A stretch of DNA of 23,208 nt from positions 1 through 23,208 of IMG/VR virus record IMGVR_UViG_3300046010_003830, one strand, 5' to 3'. Origin of the DNA: a virus. Below are positions 17,901 to 23,186 of this stretch, piece after piece. The first letter of the stretch is position 1. Every line of letters begins with the position of its first letter. Both the position numbers and the translations under genes were made by a program. The notes under the pieces were generated by a model, which saw only the letters and a list, made by a program, of their open reading frames with translations, searched no databases and was not told the origin of the DNA.

Positions 17901-20900
17901 CGTTCAACATCCTGAAGGAAAAGTACGCGGGCGCGGCCTTAGCGCCAAAGATTGCAGAAGCGCGCGCGATCATGAGCCGCATCTCGGCCGTGGACGCATT
18001 CGAGGTTCGTCCGTCTTACACCCGCGTCACAACGTCTGCGCTAGTTGACGAGGCCGGGGACCCGAAGTTCACGAAGACGATTTCGTATGACTTTGACGGC
18101 CATCCGCGCTCGTTTGAGCTAAAGATGGACCTGCAGTCGTACGAGACGGTTTCGCCGGTGGCCATGGAGTTCATGATGTCTTGGGTCAATGCCAAGGACA
18201 TCATCAAGTACTACGAGCTATCGGTCCCGGACGTTTACAACGCTGTGGTAGCTAGTGGCTACAGCCCCAGCACCGACGGGCCGGTTGAATGGGCTAAGGC
18301 GTTTACGGCCTTCGCGGCTGCGGCGTACTCGGAGCCTGAGTCCGAAGCAAGCCAGATGGTTGACGCGCGCCGCCTAGTCAAGAAGGCGATGAACGGCTAC
18401 CACCACTTTGCCGCTTCACACGCGCTGTTGAGCGCAGGCATTGACGGGATCATGTACGTCAACGAGGTCGAAGACATCAAGAGCATGAGCTTCATGACCT
18501 TGTCTTCTGGCTCGGTCCGTCCGGTGCTAGCGACCGGGGCTGACCCCATGGCAAACCCGGCCAAGATGCGCGCGTTCTTCCCGGACCCGCGCCCGTGGTT
18601 TAGCAATGGCCGCGACAAGAACAATCCTCTGGACTTCAGCCAGATGGACGACCCCTCGATGGGCTTCTTCATCAAGAGACTTGGTGACAAGCTCATGGCC
18701 CCTCGGAATGTGCAGAAGGCCATTGAAGCAGCCAAGGCCGCTGGCGTTCCGAACCCGGTGACGGGCCGGTTGACCCGGTTCCGCGAGACGATGGATTTCA
18801 GCGCGCGCGCCGACATGCACAAGGCGCAGCTCGCCAAGATGCTTCAGTACTCGGACGAGATCATCTCTCGTATCCAGAAGGCCTTGGCTGATGGCGACAT
18901 CCCGCTTACAGCTACTTCGGCTACTTCGTCTGGTGCTGCGCCGACCGGCATTCCGTCTGCCGAGGAGTACTTGTACGCCAAGCACGCCAAGCGCCGAAAC
19001 GCTGTCTTGTTGGTTGACGACCTGATGGCGGACGACGTGTACGCAGCAGCGCTGGCAGCCGGTAACTCGGTCGCTGCGGCTGCTAGAGCGGCACAGATGG
19101 TCGCGCGCAACCCGAACCTGATGTCGCAGTCAGGTATGACCAACGCTCAGGCCGACGACATCCTGAGCCGGGCAGCGGCAAGCGGCAAGCAAAAGCACTA
19201 CGACGAGATCTCTGCTGCGTCGCGCGACCTGCAATCCCGCAAGCTCAAGCTAGCCGTCCAGTACGGTCTATTGAGCGAAGAAGCGTCCCGTGACTGGCAA
19301 AGCAAGTACGGGCCCGACTACATCCCGCTCAAGACAACCAAGAACGATCCGTCCGAGACAACCTTTGGCGGTAGCTCGTTTTCGATCAAGGGCCGCGAAT
19401 CAGAACGGGCCAAGGGCCGGACGTCGCTTGCCGACGACTTGCTTGGATTTGCCATTGTGGACTACGGCGCGGTCGCTTCGCGCGCTGTGCGGAACCGCGT
19501 TGGTCAAGCGTTCTTGACGCTGCTGAAGGCCAACCCGAACCCGTCATGGGAGTTCTACAAGAACCGAGACGCAATCCCCGTCAAGGACCTTGAGCGCGTC
19601 ATCACGGCTAAGTTCAAGGGCAAGGAAGTCCACGTCGTCATTCGCAATGCCGAGATCGTCAAGGCACTGCGTGACATGGACTCGCAAAGCCTGTCAACGT
19701 TTACGGCGTGGACGGCTTCACTGACGCGCTTGTACACCCGGCTGAACACGCAGTACAGCCCGGCGTTTATCCCGACCAACTTCCTGCGGGACGCTGGCTT
19801 GGGCTTGTTCTTTACTTGGGTTGACCGGGGCACAGAGACGCTGAAGGTGATGTCTAAGTACATGCCGTCAGCAACTAGGACGTGCTTCCAGATGGCGTTT
19901 GGTCGTAAGCCGACCAATCCCCAGATGGCCAAGTTCTACAACGAAATGGACAACGAGGGCGGGTTCACTGAGTACGCCCAGTACCAGAGCGTTGAAAGCG
20001 CAATGGCCGAGTTGCAGCTAGAGATGGACATTCTGTTTGGCCGTACCAAGCCCGGCACGGTCCTGCGCGCTGTCAAAGACATCACGCCTGACATCGCCAA
20101 GCGCCTAGCACTCAAGATCGGCAGGGTGCTGGTCGGCTTTGGCCAAGTGTCAGAGCGCAGCGTGCGCCTTGCGAGCTACGCAGCGGCCCGTACGCAGAAT
20201 GGCATGTCGCCCCTCAAGAGCGCCGAGGAAGCCAAGAACCTCACGATCAACTTTGAGCGCGGTGGAACGGCGTCTCCGACGCTCAACACCATGTACACGT
20301 TCTTCAACGCGCGCATGCAGTCAGCGCTAAACATCAACCGGCGCATGCCGTGGGCCGCAGATCGCACCCCCGAGCAGAACCGGCGCATGATTGGCGGCCT
20401 GACGGCCATGATGATGTTTGGTTACATGAACCACTTCATTGCCCGCATGGCCGCCGACGATGACGACGAAGGCGAAAACAAGATGAAGAACATTCCCAAG
20501 CACGAGCTGCAAGGGAACATCGTTGCGCCTAGTAAGCTCGGACAAAACGGTCGAATCAACATCCCGCTCCCGTACGGACTGAACGTGCCGTACTACGCTG
20601 GTGTCGTGCTCGACCGGATCATTGCCGGGTACGAGACGCCGACTGAGGGCATGGGCAACTTTATGGAAGTGGCGCTGACGAACATCAGTCCCATGGACGG
20701 GGCAAGCTTGGCCCAGTTTGTTTCGCCTACGTTTGCAGACCCAATTGTGCAGGTTGTAGAAAACGCCGACTTCCGTGGCCAGAAGATCTACCCGGACCAA
20801 AACCCGTACGATCGCACGCCGGTCCCGGACAGCCAGCTCTCGTTCAAGACTGTAAACCCGGCGATCAAGGCAGCGGCCGAATACCTGAACGAGCTAGCCG

Positions 20901-21385
20901 GGGGAAGCGAGCGCAAGAAGGCAGCCATCAAGATCCTAGACATCTCGCCCGAAAGCATTGAGCACGTCCTGCGCTTTGTGGCTGGGGGCGCGGGAGACTA
21001 CCTGTTCAGTAGCGTGGACGGGTTCATGAAGCTGTTTGGCGAAGGTCCGTCTACGGTGCGCGAGGTTCCGCTGGCAGGACCGATTGTCGGTCGGTTCTTC
21101 CGCGAAACGCCCGCCGCCAACCGGACCATGTCTGAGTTCTACGAGAACATCCAGAAGATGGCCGAATGGCGAGACGACTTCGAGGACCCAAAGACCAAGA
21201 ACGAAGCGTCTAGAAGCAAGCTGCGGTCCATGGACAGCCTTACGACCGACACCGAAAAGGAAATCCGGGGCCTACGCAAAATGGCTAAAGAAGCTACTGA
21301 TCCGAATGCGCAGGAGCGGTACACTAAGAAAATGCTGCTCCGCATGCAGCAGTACAACATCAGGTTCAATCGCCGGACAAAGTAG
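11960..21385 (+). CDS. Giant polyvalent ejection protein: zincin, SPQ module, ART-like, LPD38-like
   Basis: This gene encodes 3141 residues. Modules seen in order: a Gly/Ala-rich helical N-terminus (about 1-400); a zincin with HEVVH at 538-542 and a possible third ligand E603 or E604; Thr/Pro linker (767-800); a small domain with FESDFDRAAYIVATE (about 815-900); Pro then Glu-rich linker (907-992); a module with SPQKDWDQN (1239-1247), a coiled coil insert (about 1270-1345), KVRSFYSDI (1458) and TVDTHA (H1480); an ADP-ribosyltransferase-like module from FLEGS (1716) and HSTA (1734) to GIDGIMYVNEVED (2160-2172); and a C-terminal region with NFLRDAGLG and FFNARMQSALN typical of LPD38 (about 2330-3060). 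Polyvalent proteins of this kind are known in phages and conjugative elements and are thought to act on the host after injection. The T7 gp16 position is matched, but no transglycosylase motif is seen. TAAGGAAA supports the start. Confidence 0.8.
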   Translation: MINESYSGLRTLNDAFSDKGKEFGNTIVQGYKQLMLSGATADDLRLYAVATGYAPIRVDEFGASQDLTDYFSQRAPRGFLEGAQDFGAGAVKSIVTESAALLPSMLGAAKDIVGIGGEESYKTAERWRQASEAYTPSYSNEYRISRESRQRSAFFDFKPQDVGQGSGSTLQFASTGGGLALTKYGLKTAGKALAKTTAGASAVSRAGKVASRLPAGLRTASDAISRGARFAAGSTGVQAASLQMAGSAGKEAYETQVAQAEEAGQQYDPEQARKERRLPIAMGLVSGQFERTTDALIGKLAPGLAGKVTAPVSGKRIPLPKAKDLPGFFTTGAVEIGKEYLGEQGEALAGSVGKASYLKDDSTIMSRFAESQASLFNTVPLATSPLAAMAAFKAKATKGRLSELEKIFNGDKSFFRVGDRSMQPLEQQTVKYADMTPEQQAEMRQELMDTGVAWDLTTASTEALDEAAKNLASTGVRVVFVKPSDNATDISSATGVAEDKITTGESNGHVGWYDEKTGTVYVNAAVSPEMQFAVVKSHEVVHDLRRSFRGDIDALRQYFIDTFGDEYLKFEEQNFGPSSAYADQARKDNPKFSVAQVDDLLTEEALTNFMTNRMSGYLATSLMSDADMIKLYERSPGIFADMVDVITSWGNQMLKRGTASPFQEQIINRLFDSAKAFEAQFSQEINRKVGGATESGKGGVVKAMGAVTKFNETISDLLDRRRDLMSKASGMLDSGTSEADVEQAIATETGSRGLAQDIMKRLQLSRGTAAATGTAGATGTAGAAGSTSTTTTPTTTTPTAAAPKPIPAGAKDTSGFKLPTTVKNGQQKYGSNNIDFESDFDRAAYIVATEGSGRKSTAAATQLKADLKKAGYNLNDVTRHGNAVRTEVKAQAKGKANQRVMIGATPFVPVPQKPKGKATPKPAATTTPAPTEPAAPTAPVEATTPTPTPEAALEAEGAAEAEPELTEEGEEGEEGEEADASTPPPANTDVPMPEATPEQKTKAVELRETIDGLTAMLAPEAAELRSALSMTNPELSGKTDEQIVEILRGQIAQAQSDLDDIPGGAKLRAFIPNDNDTGDSTLGSVPGFRRIVDAMKKRVAREMKPGKAMAGAIGYQGTGERRRIVTDVQDINVQADYEQLFNSKTGLNVVSKLVEIVKSSKDFRFINRGELKGKSDREVLEIAIERMADNLEDLFLLMDPQAREAAKLWYRGANIIGGYWSKRYGISLEKAAAMIAVFSPQKDWDQNISLTERVLDMFVAMDRAVIDDQVFKDGFNAKIAEIQESIDTIRNREARYRKKLSKASPEERAEMQKARKAKRARDEAEVNAALKTIKKLERVRDSVKGKSIGDLVREYVRLTKPSAEFVERATGWTAEQMAQNQQEIITARENVRYSVKAFDEAKNSREYTRARPDGMLYTPTGDSVAWGSTNIVEKALKIWLADESDLETVSIQLGSQNKVRSFYSDIADPTNELTVTVDTHAIAAALMQPLSGEDTVVKQTLSKAPGSDALGTSGLYALIREAYIRSAKRHGVLPKQMQSIVWEQIRSLFDLPKGTRYGASGSEAKASKRAITEAIDRAAVVGREQTFATIREAAGGARLPEWVLASTEPRTSFYSAGRTSTYSGPLVARGLSKFKPQAEIERGADERGGRGGAKLRAFVPNENISFFTKYPNELKPSNKALQDALEPWLAENPQLLEQFEDPDINLVNVDPEIERFLEGSAFTSPDGKPVPLVHSTAIRRAAYSSGFASTPSEGVANFAPYAHLGTPTAAIDRTVNPFLRHPTQTDIFSLPSVQGLSNDEKMKVLWRADKAFKLTLQIKNLFKNASDLAEQINVGALALTPTGSIESMLVAAVSKSPSIKTSQPQPAFVAPEPSPVQNPEGLLASLREAYRLNIVKYLNARSELRALAEENSQHFAVTETARPRMVLFTNGSFASVVDYPMVVSAKSPVVTSDSVANTFDPKSFSDVTYNYSVHAGHFAVAFNILKEKYAGAALAPKIAEARAIMSRISAVDAFEVRPSYTRVTTSALVDEAGDPKFTKTISYDFDGHPRSFELKMDLQSYETVSPVAMEFMMSWVNAKDIIKYYELSVPDVYNAVVASGYSPSTDGPVEWAKAFTAFAAAAYSEPESEASQMVDARRLVKKAMNGYHHFAASHALLSAGIDGIMYVNEVEDIKSMSFMTLSSGSVRPVLATGADPMANPAKMRAFFPDPRPWFSNGRDKNNPLDFSQMDDPSMGFFIKRLGDKLMAPRNVQKAIEAAKAAGVPNPVTGRLTRFRETMDFSARADMHKAQLAKMLQYSDEIISRIQKALADGDIPLTATSATSSGAAPTGIPSAEEYLYAKHAKRRNAVLLVDDLMADDVYAAALAAGNSVAAAARAAQMVARNPNLMSQSGMTNAQADDILSRAAASGKQKHYDEISAASRDLQSRKLKLAVQYGLLSEEASRDWQSKYGPDYIPLKTTKNDPSETTFGGSSFSIKGRESERAKGRTSLADDLLGFAIVDYGAVASRAVRNRVGQAFLTLLKANPNPSWEFYKNRDAIPVKDLERVITAKFKGKEVHVVIRNAEIVKALRDMDSQSLSTFTAWTASLTRLYTRLNTQYSPAFIPTNFLRDAGLGLFFTWVDRGTETLKVMSKYMPSATRTCFQMAFGRKPTNPQMAKFYNEMDNEGGFTEYAQYQSVESAMAELQLEMDILFGRTKPGTVLRAVKDITPDIAKRLALKIGRVLVGFGQVSERSVRLASYAAARTQNGMSPLKSAEEAKNLTINFERGGTASPTLNTMYTFFNARMQSALNINRRMPWAADRTPEQNRRMIGGLTAMMMFGYMNHFIARMAADDDDEGENKMKNIPKHELQGNIVAPSKLGQNGRINIPLPYGLNVPYYAGVVLDRIIAGYETPTEGMGNFMEVALTNISPMDGASLAQFVSPTFADPIVQVVENADFRGQKIYPDQNPYDRTPVPDSQLSFKTVNPAIKAAAEYLNELAGGSERKKAAIKILDISPESIEHVLRFVAGGAGDYLFSSVDGFMKLFGEGPSTVREVPLAGPIVGRFFRETPAANRTMSEFYENIQKMAEWRDDFEDPKTKNEASRSKLRSMDSLTTDTEKEIRGLRKMAKEATDPNAQERYTKKMLLRMQQYNIRFNRRTK
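14273..14353 (+). repeat. Short tandem repeats encoding a Thr/Gly/Ala/Pro linker
   Basis: Two 18-base units (14273-14290 and 14291-14308, three mismatches) each encode TGTAGA. Two 15-base units (14324-14338 and 14339-14353) each encode TTTTP. They lie between the zincin and the next domain of the giant protein and look like a flexible spacer that grew by slippage. Confidence 0.8.
14861..14890 (+). repeat. Nine-base repeats encoding an acidic EGE tract
   Basis: Three degenerate nine-base units encode EGE EGE EGE followed by E, at residues about 968-977 of the giant protein. They end a Pro/Thr/Ala-rich linker that starts near residue 907. Low complexity and strong charge fit an exposed spacer. 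Confidence 0.8.
15152..15175 (+). repeat. First copy of the AK[LM]RAF[IVF]P protein motif
   Basis: This encodes AKLRAFIP (residues 1065-1072 of the giant protein), preceded by GG and followed by NDND. It marks the border between the linker region and the SPQ/TVDTHA module. Codons differ from the second copy, so the likeness is kept at the protein level. Confidence 0.75.
16629..16982 (+). CDS. Possible overprinted gene in +1 frame inside the giant gene
   Basis: An ATG at 16629 with AAAGG at 16616-16620 opens a 117-codon frame shifted +1 from the giant gene. It begins MEPQDRKLKQ, has a Gln/Lys/Pro-rich first third, then a helical, natural-looking part (AYRNGYWHQLSLELHSIL, PTVDLWLQEAYPNLS, NVELMNEAVEEVQNYERLF). 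Counted by hand over 16742-16912 (57 codons), GC by codon position in the giant gene's frame is 36, 37 and 19; in the +1 frame this becomes high, low, high, the normal coding pattern. A control stretch near 13562 gives 25, 10 and 28 of 41 in the giant frame, as expected. The giant frame here is rich in Gly, Arg, Ser and Thr. Either this is a real overlapping gene, or the giant frame has two compensating shifts. It may also be chance. No function is recognised. Confidence 0.35.
   Translation: MEPQDRKLKQANVQSQKPLTAQPSLAANKPLPQSAKPLVEHAYRNGYWHQLSLELHSILRDGHRPTVDLWLQEAYPNLSRKQRSNVELMNEAVEEVQNYERLFRTKTSASSPSTRMS
16916..16939 (+). repeat. Second copy of the AK[LM]RAF[IVF]P protein motif
   Basis: This encodes AKLRAFVP (residues 1653-1660), preceded by GG and followed by NEN. 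It lies between the SPQ/TVDTHA module and the ADP-ribosyltransferase-like module. The return to the normal codon pattern of the giant frame happens at about this point. Confidence 0.75.
18560..18583 (+). repeat. Third copy of the AK[LM]RAF[IVF]P protein motif
   Basis: This encodes AKMRAFFP (residues 2201-2208), followed by DPRPW. It separates the ADP-ribosyltransferase-like module from the C-terminal LPD38-like region. Confidence 0.7.
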
Positions 21386-21399
21386 CAACAGCGAGAGCT

Positions 21400-21639
21400 A
21401 TGTCATCTCAAGGCCACATCGACCGCAATACGTTGATCCCCTTGGGGGTCACTGCAGCCATCGTGACGACCTTCATCGGGGCAACATGGTGGCTGCAGGG
21501 CAGACTGGCCGACATTGACCGCAAGCTAGAACGGATCGAGTACAAGACAGACGCTAGCTGGAATCAGGTGTCCATGGAGAACTGGGCCCTGAAGCTGGCT
21601 AGGGAGAACCCCAGCCTAAACGTCCCAGAAGTGCGATGA
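21400..21639 (+). CDS. Small membrane-anchored protein
   Basis: This gene encodes 79 residues. After HIDRNT there is one membrane segment (about 12-32, LIPLGVTAAIVTTFIGATWW), then a charged helix (LADIDRKLERIEYKTDASW) and a polar tail with NPSLNVPEV. A single N-terminal membrane anchor followed by a coiled stretch is seen in several small phage proteins near lysis genes, including some spanin and holin accessory proteins, but I cannot assign one. It starts 14 bases after the giant gene, with GCGAGAG as a weak ribosome site. Its stop overlaps the next ATG (ATGA). Confidence 0.6.
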   Translation: MSSQGHIDRNTLIPLGVTAAIVTTFIGATWWLQGRLADIDRKLERIEYKTDASWNQVSMENWALKLARENPSLNVPEVR

Positions 21640-21803
21640 GCGTCCCTACATGGTGGTATCCGGCGGATGTCACCAAGCAAATCCAAGATGCAGTTGACCG
21701 TCTTCGCGGTAAACTGAATGACAACAAGCGGCGCGTCCGCGCCAAGCACAGGAGATTGAAGAAACATGCAAGCCGTACTCGCCCTACTCGCCAAGATCGC
21801 TAA
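21636..21803 (+). CDS. 55-residue basic protein of unknown function
   Basis: The ATG overlaps the upstream stop (ATGA), and the frame runs 55 codons to TAA at 21801-21803, overlapping the next gene by 38 bases. The product begins MSVPTWWYPADVTKQIQDAV and ends in a very basic tail (RRVRAKHRRLKKHASRTR). The coupled start and the fill of an otherwise empty 126-base gap support it as real. The first half is amphipathic with two Trp, which might sit at a membrane surface. The basic tail could bind nucleic acid or phospholipid. No family is recognised. Confidence 0.5.
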   Translation: MSVPTWWYPADVTKQIQDAVDRLRGKLNDNKRRVRAKHRRLKKHASRTRPTRQDR

Positions 21804-21981
21804 CAGCAGCACGTTCTGGGTCAGCGTTCTTCTCCCGCTGCTGAAGCTTCTGCTGCAGCAAATCGGCATTGACGTCCCGTGGGAAGCCGTGATGGCTGGC
21901 CAAGGCGCGTACGGTGTGAAGGAGGCTGCGGCCAAGCTCCAGCCTGTTGTCGCCGCCAAGGTGGCCGCTGCTAAGGAGTGA
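21766..21981 (+). CDS. Small hydrophobic protein, possible holin
   Basis: This gene encodes 71 residues. A hydrophobic helix lies at about 14-34 (STFWVSVLLPLLKLLLQQIG), then IDVPWEAVMAGQGAYGVKEA and an Ala/Lys-rich end (KVAAAKE). A small protein with one or two hydrophobic stretches and a charged tail in the last part of a late operon fits a holin or other lysis accessory protein. The evidence is only size, hydrophobicity and place; no endolysin gene is visible in the window to support it. AGGAGA at 21750-21755 gives a good ribosome site. The start overlaps the upstream 55-codon gene in another frame. Confidence 0.5.
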   Translation: MQAVLALLAKIANSSTFWVSVLLPLLKLLLQQIGIDVPWEAVMAGQGAYGVKEAAAKLQPVVAAKVAAAKE

Positions 21982-21987
21982 CTGGCT

Positions 21988-22404
21988 ATGCCCTCCGTAT
22001 CAGCATTGCCGGGTAGTGGCCCGATCTACGGAACGGGCACTAGCGATTACTCTAAGAACCAGAACGTCACCAAGGAGTTTAAGAGCTACGGCGGTACCTT
22101 GGGCTATGGCTATGCCGGTGACCAAGAGCTGAATGCGTACGCCAAAAGTCTGCCAAAGCCTTCTCCAGCGGCCAATGCTTTTGGATTAGTGATGCCCAGC
22201 CTTGCAAAGCTGCAGGCCAATAGTCTGGCTTTTGCCAAAAACAAGCAGGGGTTCTACAACTTGATCAAGAACAACCCCAATCTGGCGCGCCAGTATCAGG
22301 GTGGCTTAAAGGGCTACCTTGGCAAGTCGATGTACCAAATGCTGATTGGCAATATGCCCCAGACGTCTTTGTACAACAATCTTGCTAAAGGCCTTTTCTT
22401 CTGA
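21988..22404 (+). CDS. Hypothetical late phage protein
   Basis: This gene encodes 138 residues, not recognised. The N-terminal third is rich in Gly, Ser and Tyr (LPGSGPIYGTGTSDYSKN, then SYGGTLGYGYAGD) and probably unstructured. The rest is helical with many Asn, Lys and Leu (FAKNKQGFYNLIKNNPNLAR, then GKSMYQMLIG) and ends NLAKGLFF. There is no signal peptide or catalytic motif. AAGGAG at 21973-21978 is a strong site nine bases before the ATG. The position after the small membrane genes leaves open a structural or a lysis-related role. Confidence 0.55.
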   Translation: MPSVSALPGSGPIYGTGTSDYSKNQNVTKEFKSYGGTLGYGYAGDQELNAYAKSLPKPSPAANAFGLVMPSLAKLQANSLAFAKNKQGFYNLIKNNPNLARQYQGGLKGYLGKSMYQMLIGNMPQTSLYNNLAKGLFF

Positions 22405-22422
22405 CAGCAACCCAAGCAAGCA

Positions 22423-22433
22423 AAGGAGGTGAT
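22423..22433 (+). promoter_or_regulatory. Exceptionally strong Shine-Dalgarno site
   Basis: AAGGAGGTGAT is an 11-base exact complement of the 3' end of proteobacterial 16S rRNA. The GGAGG core ends eight bases before the ATG at 22438. Other genes in the window have four- to six-base matches. Confidence 0.8.
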
Positions 22434-22437
22434 TGAA

Positions 22438-22485
22438 ATGAAGTGCGGAACGAAAAAGGGTTCGGGCAAAAAGCGCCCGCGCTGA
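22438..22485 (+). CDS. 15-residue basic peptide gene
   Basis: The ATG is followed by 14 more codons and TGA, giving MKCGTKKGSGKKRPR. Seven of 15 residues are Lys or Arg, with one Cys. Such a short frame would usually be ignored, but the 11-base Shine-Dalgarno site at ideal spacing argues for heavy translation. Tiny Lys/Gly-rich genes at the ends of late operons occur in other phages, in my recollection, without known function. It could bind nucleic acid or act through translation itself rather than as a product. The terminator hairpins start two bases after its stop. Confidence 0.5.
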   Translation: MKCGTKKGSGKKRPR

Positions 22486-22486
22486 T

Positions 22487-22506
22487 AGGCTGACAGCTCT
22501 CAGCCT
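22487..22506. other. Hairpin after the late operon
   Basis: AGGCTGA (22487-22493) and TCAGCCT (22500-22506) form a perfect seven-base stem with a six-base loop. No T-run follows. A smaller stem, GCCTG/CAGGC, lies at 22524-22536. Together with the next hairpin they fill the space between the convergent genes. Confidence 0.55.
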
Positions 22507-22536
22507 CTGCCAGTCAGGCACCAGCCTGCGGCAGGC

Positions 22537-22570
22537 AACGCCAGCACCGTCACAGGGCTGGCGTTTGTCT
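22537..22570 (+). terminator. Probable transcription terminator between convergent units
   Basis: AACGCCAGC (22537-22545) and GCTGGCGTT (22557-22565) make a perfect nine-base stem with an 11-base loop, followed on the + strand by the T-rich TGTCTTT. On the other strand no T-run follows, so termination is best supported for the late operon. The - strand gene stops at 22571, so the hairpin may serve both directions. Confidence 0.6.
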
Positions 22571-22936
22571 TTAGCGCTGAGTCCATTCCAATGTTTTGGC
22601 GTCGTAGTGCATCCACACAGCTCGAACTTCCCAGCGCTTGGACTTGTTCTTTGCCCAGCCGTGGACCAGCAGCAACCCGCCAGCCGAAGACCAAAGAGCC
22701 GCTTCGGCCGACTCTTTGATCTTGTTGATCCGTGCAGACATGTTGCTCTTGCTCGTAGTCTGGACCCCAACAATGTTGGTTGCGTTGGACTCCAAGACCT
22801 TGATCGCAACAATGTCGATGATTCCGAATAGGTCCTGCCTCACGCGGGCGTGGGGGTTCCATCGCTCTACGACTTGGGCTGTGTAGCCTTCGTCCCGCAA
22901 GAGCTTCAGGCTTCGCTGCGTGGGGCTGGATGCCAT
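22571..22936 (-). CDS. Nuclease-fold-like protein (PD-(D/E)XK pattern, altered site)
   Basis: This gene encodes 121 residues from the ATG at 22936, chosen because it follows the upstream stop as TGA-T-ATG. An in-frame ATG at 22996 would add 20 residues inside the upstream gene and is less likely. The pattern RQDLFGIIDIVAI (about 32-44), then VGVQTTSKSN (about 55-64), then SARINKI and a later GLLLVHGW strand resembles small phage proteins of the PD-(D/E)XK nuclease fold (Holliday resolvase or VRR-NUC type). The D of GIID can be the metal ligand, but the usual E-x-K appears as Q-T-T, with a Lys two residues on. Activity is therefore uncertain. It could be a DNA-binding remnant of the fold. Confidence 0.55.
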   Translation of the reverse strand: MASSPTQRSLKLLRDEGYTAQVVERWNPHARVRQDLFGIIDIVAIKVLESNATNIVGVQTTSKSNMSARINKIKESAEAALWSSAGGLLLVHGWAKNKSKRWEVRAVWMHYDAKTLEWTQR

Positions 22937-22937
22937 A

Positions 22938-23186
22938 TCAGGGCCCGGGGAAGAATGTGTGGGGCTTGATGATTGTGATGGCCTGCTCGCAGGCATCGTG
23001 CATCTTGCCCTTCATGGCAACGTTTGCCTTGATCTTGACGGACTCCAGCTTCTCGACAACAGCCTGCATCATCGCACGCATGCGGGCTTCCTCGCGCGCA
23101 TCGACTAGTTGCAACTGCTGCACAAGATCCTTACGACGTTCTTCGGCACTGCGCACACGGCGCTTAGGTTTGATTTGGGGTTCCAT
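22938..23186 (-). CDS. Small helical basic protein of unknown function
   Basis: This gene encodes 82 residues beginning MEPQIKPKRRVRSAEERRKD. The N-terminus is strongly basic, followed by a long helix (QLQLVDAREEARMRAMMQAV) and a second helical part with KGKMHDACEQAIT. There is no membrane segment or known motif. The stop lies one base before the start of the nuclease-like gene, so the two are probably cotranscribed and coupled. No clear Shine-Dalgarno site precedes the ATG at 23186, and only 22 bases of upstream sequence are in the window, so a farther start cannot be ruled out. DNA binding is possible but not shown. Confidence 0.5.
   Translation of the reverse strand: MEPQIKPKRRVRSAEERRKDLVQQLQLVDAREEARMRAMMQAVVEKLESVKIKANVAMKGKMHDACEQAITIIKPHTFFPGP

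Noticed and set aside
22306-22812. 168-codon - strand frame
   Set aside because: It crosses the terminator hairpins, overlaps the nuclease-like gene in another frame and has a Cys/Arg/Leu-rich shadow-like product.
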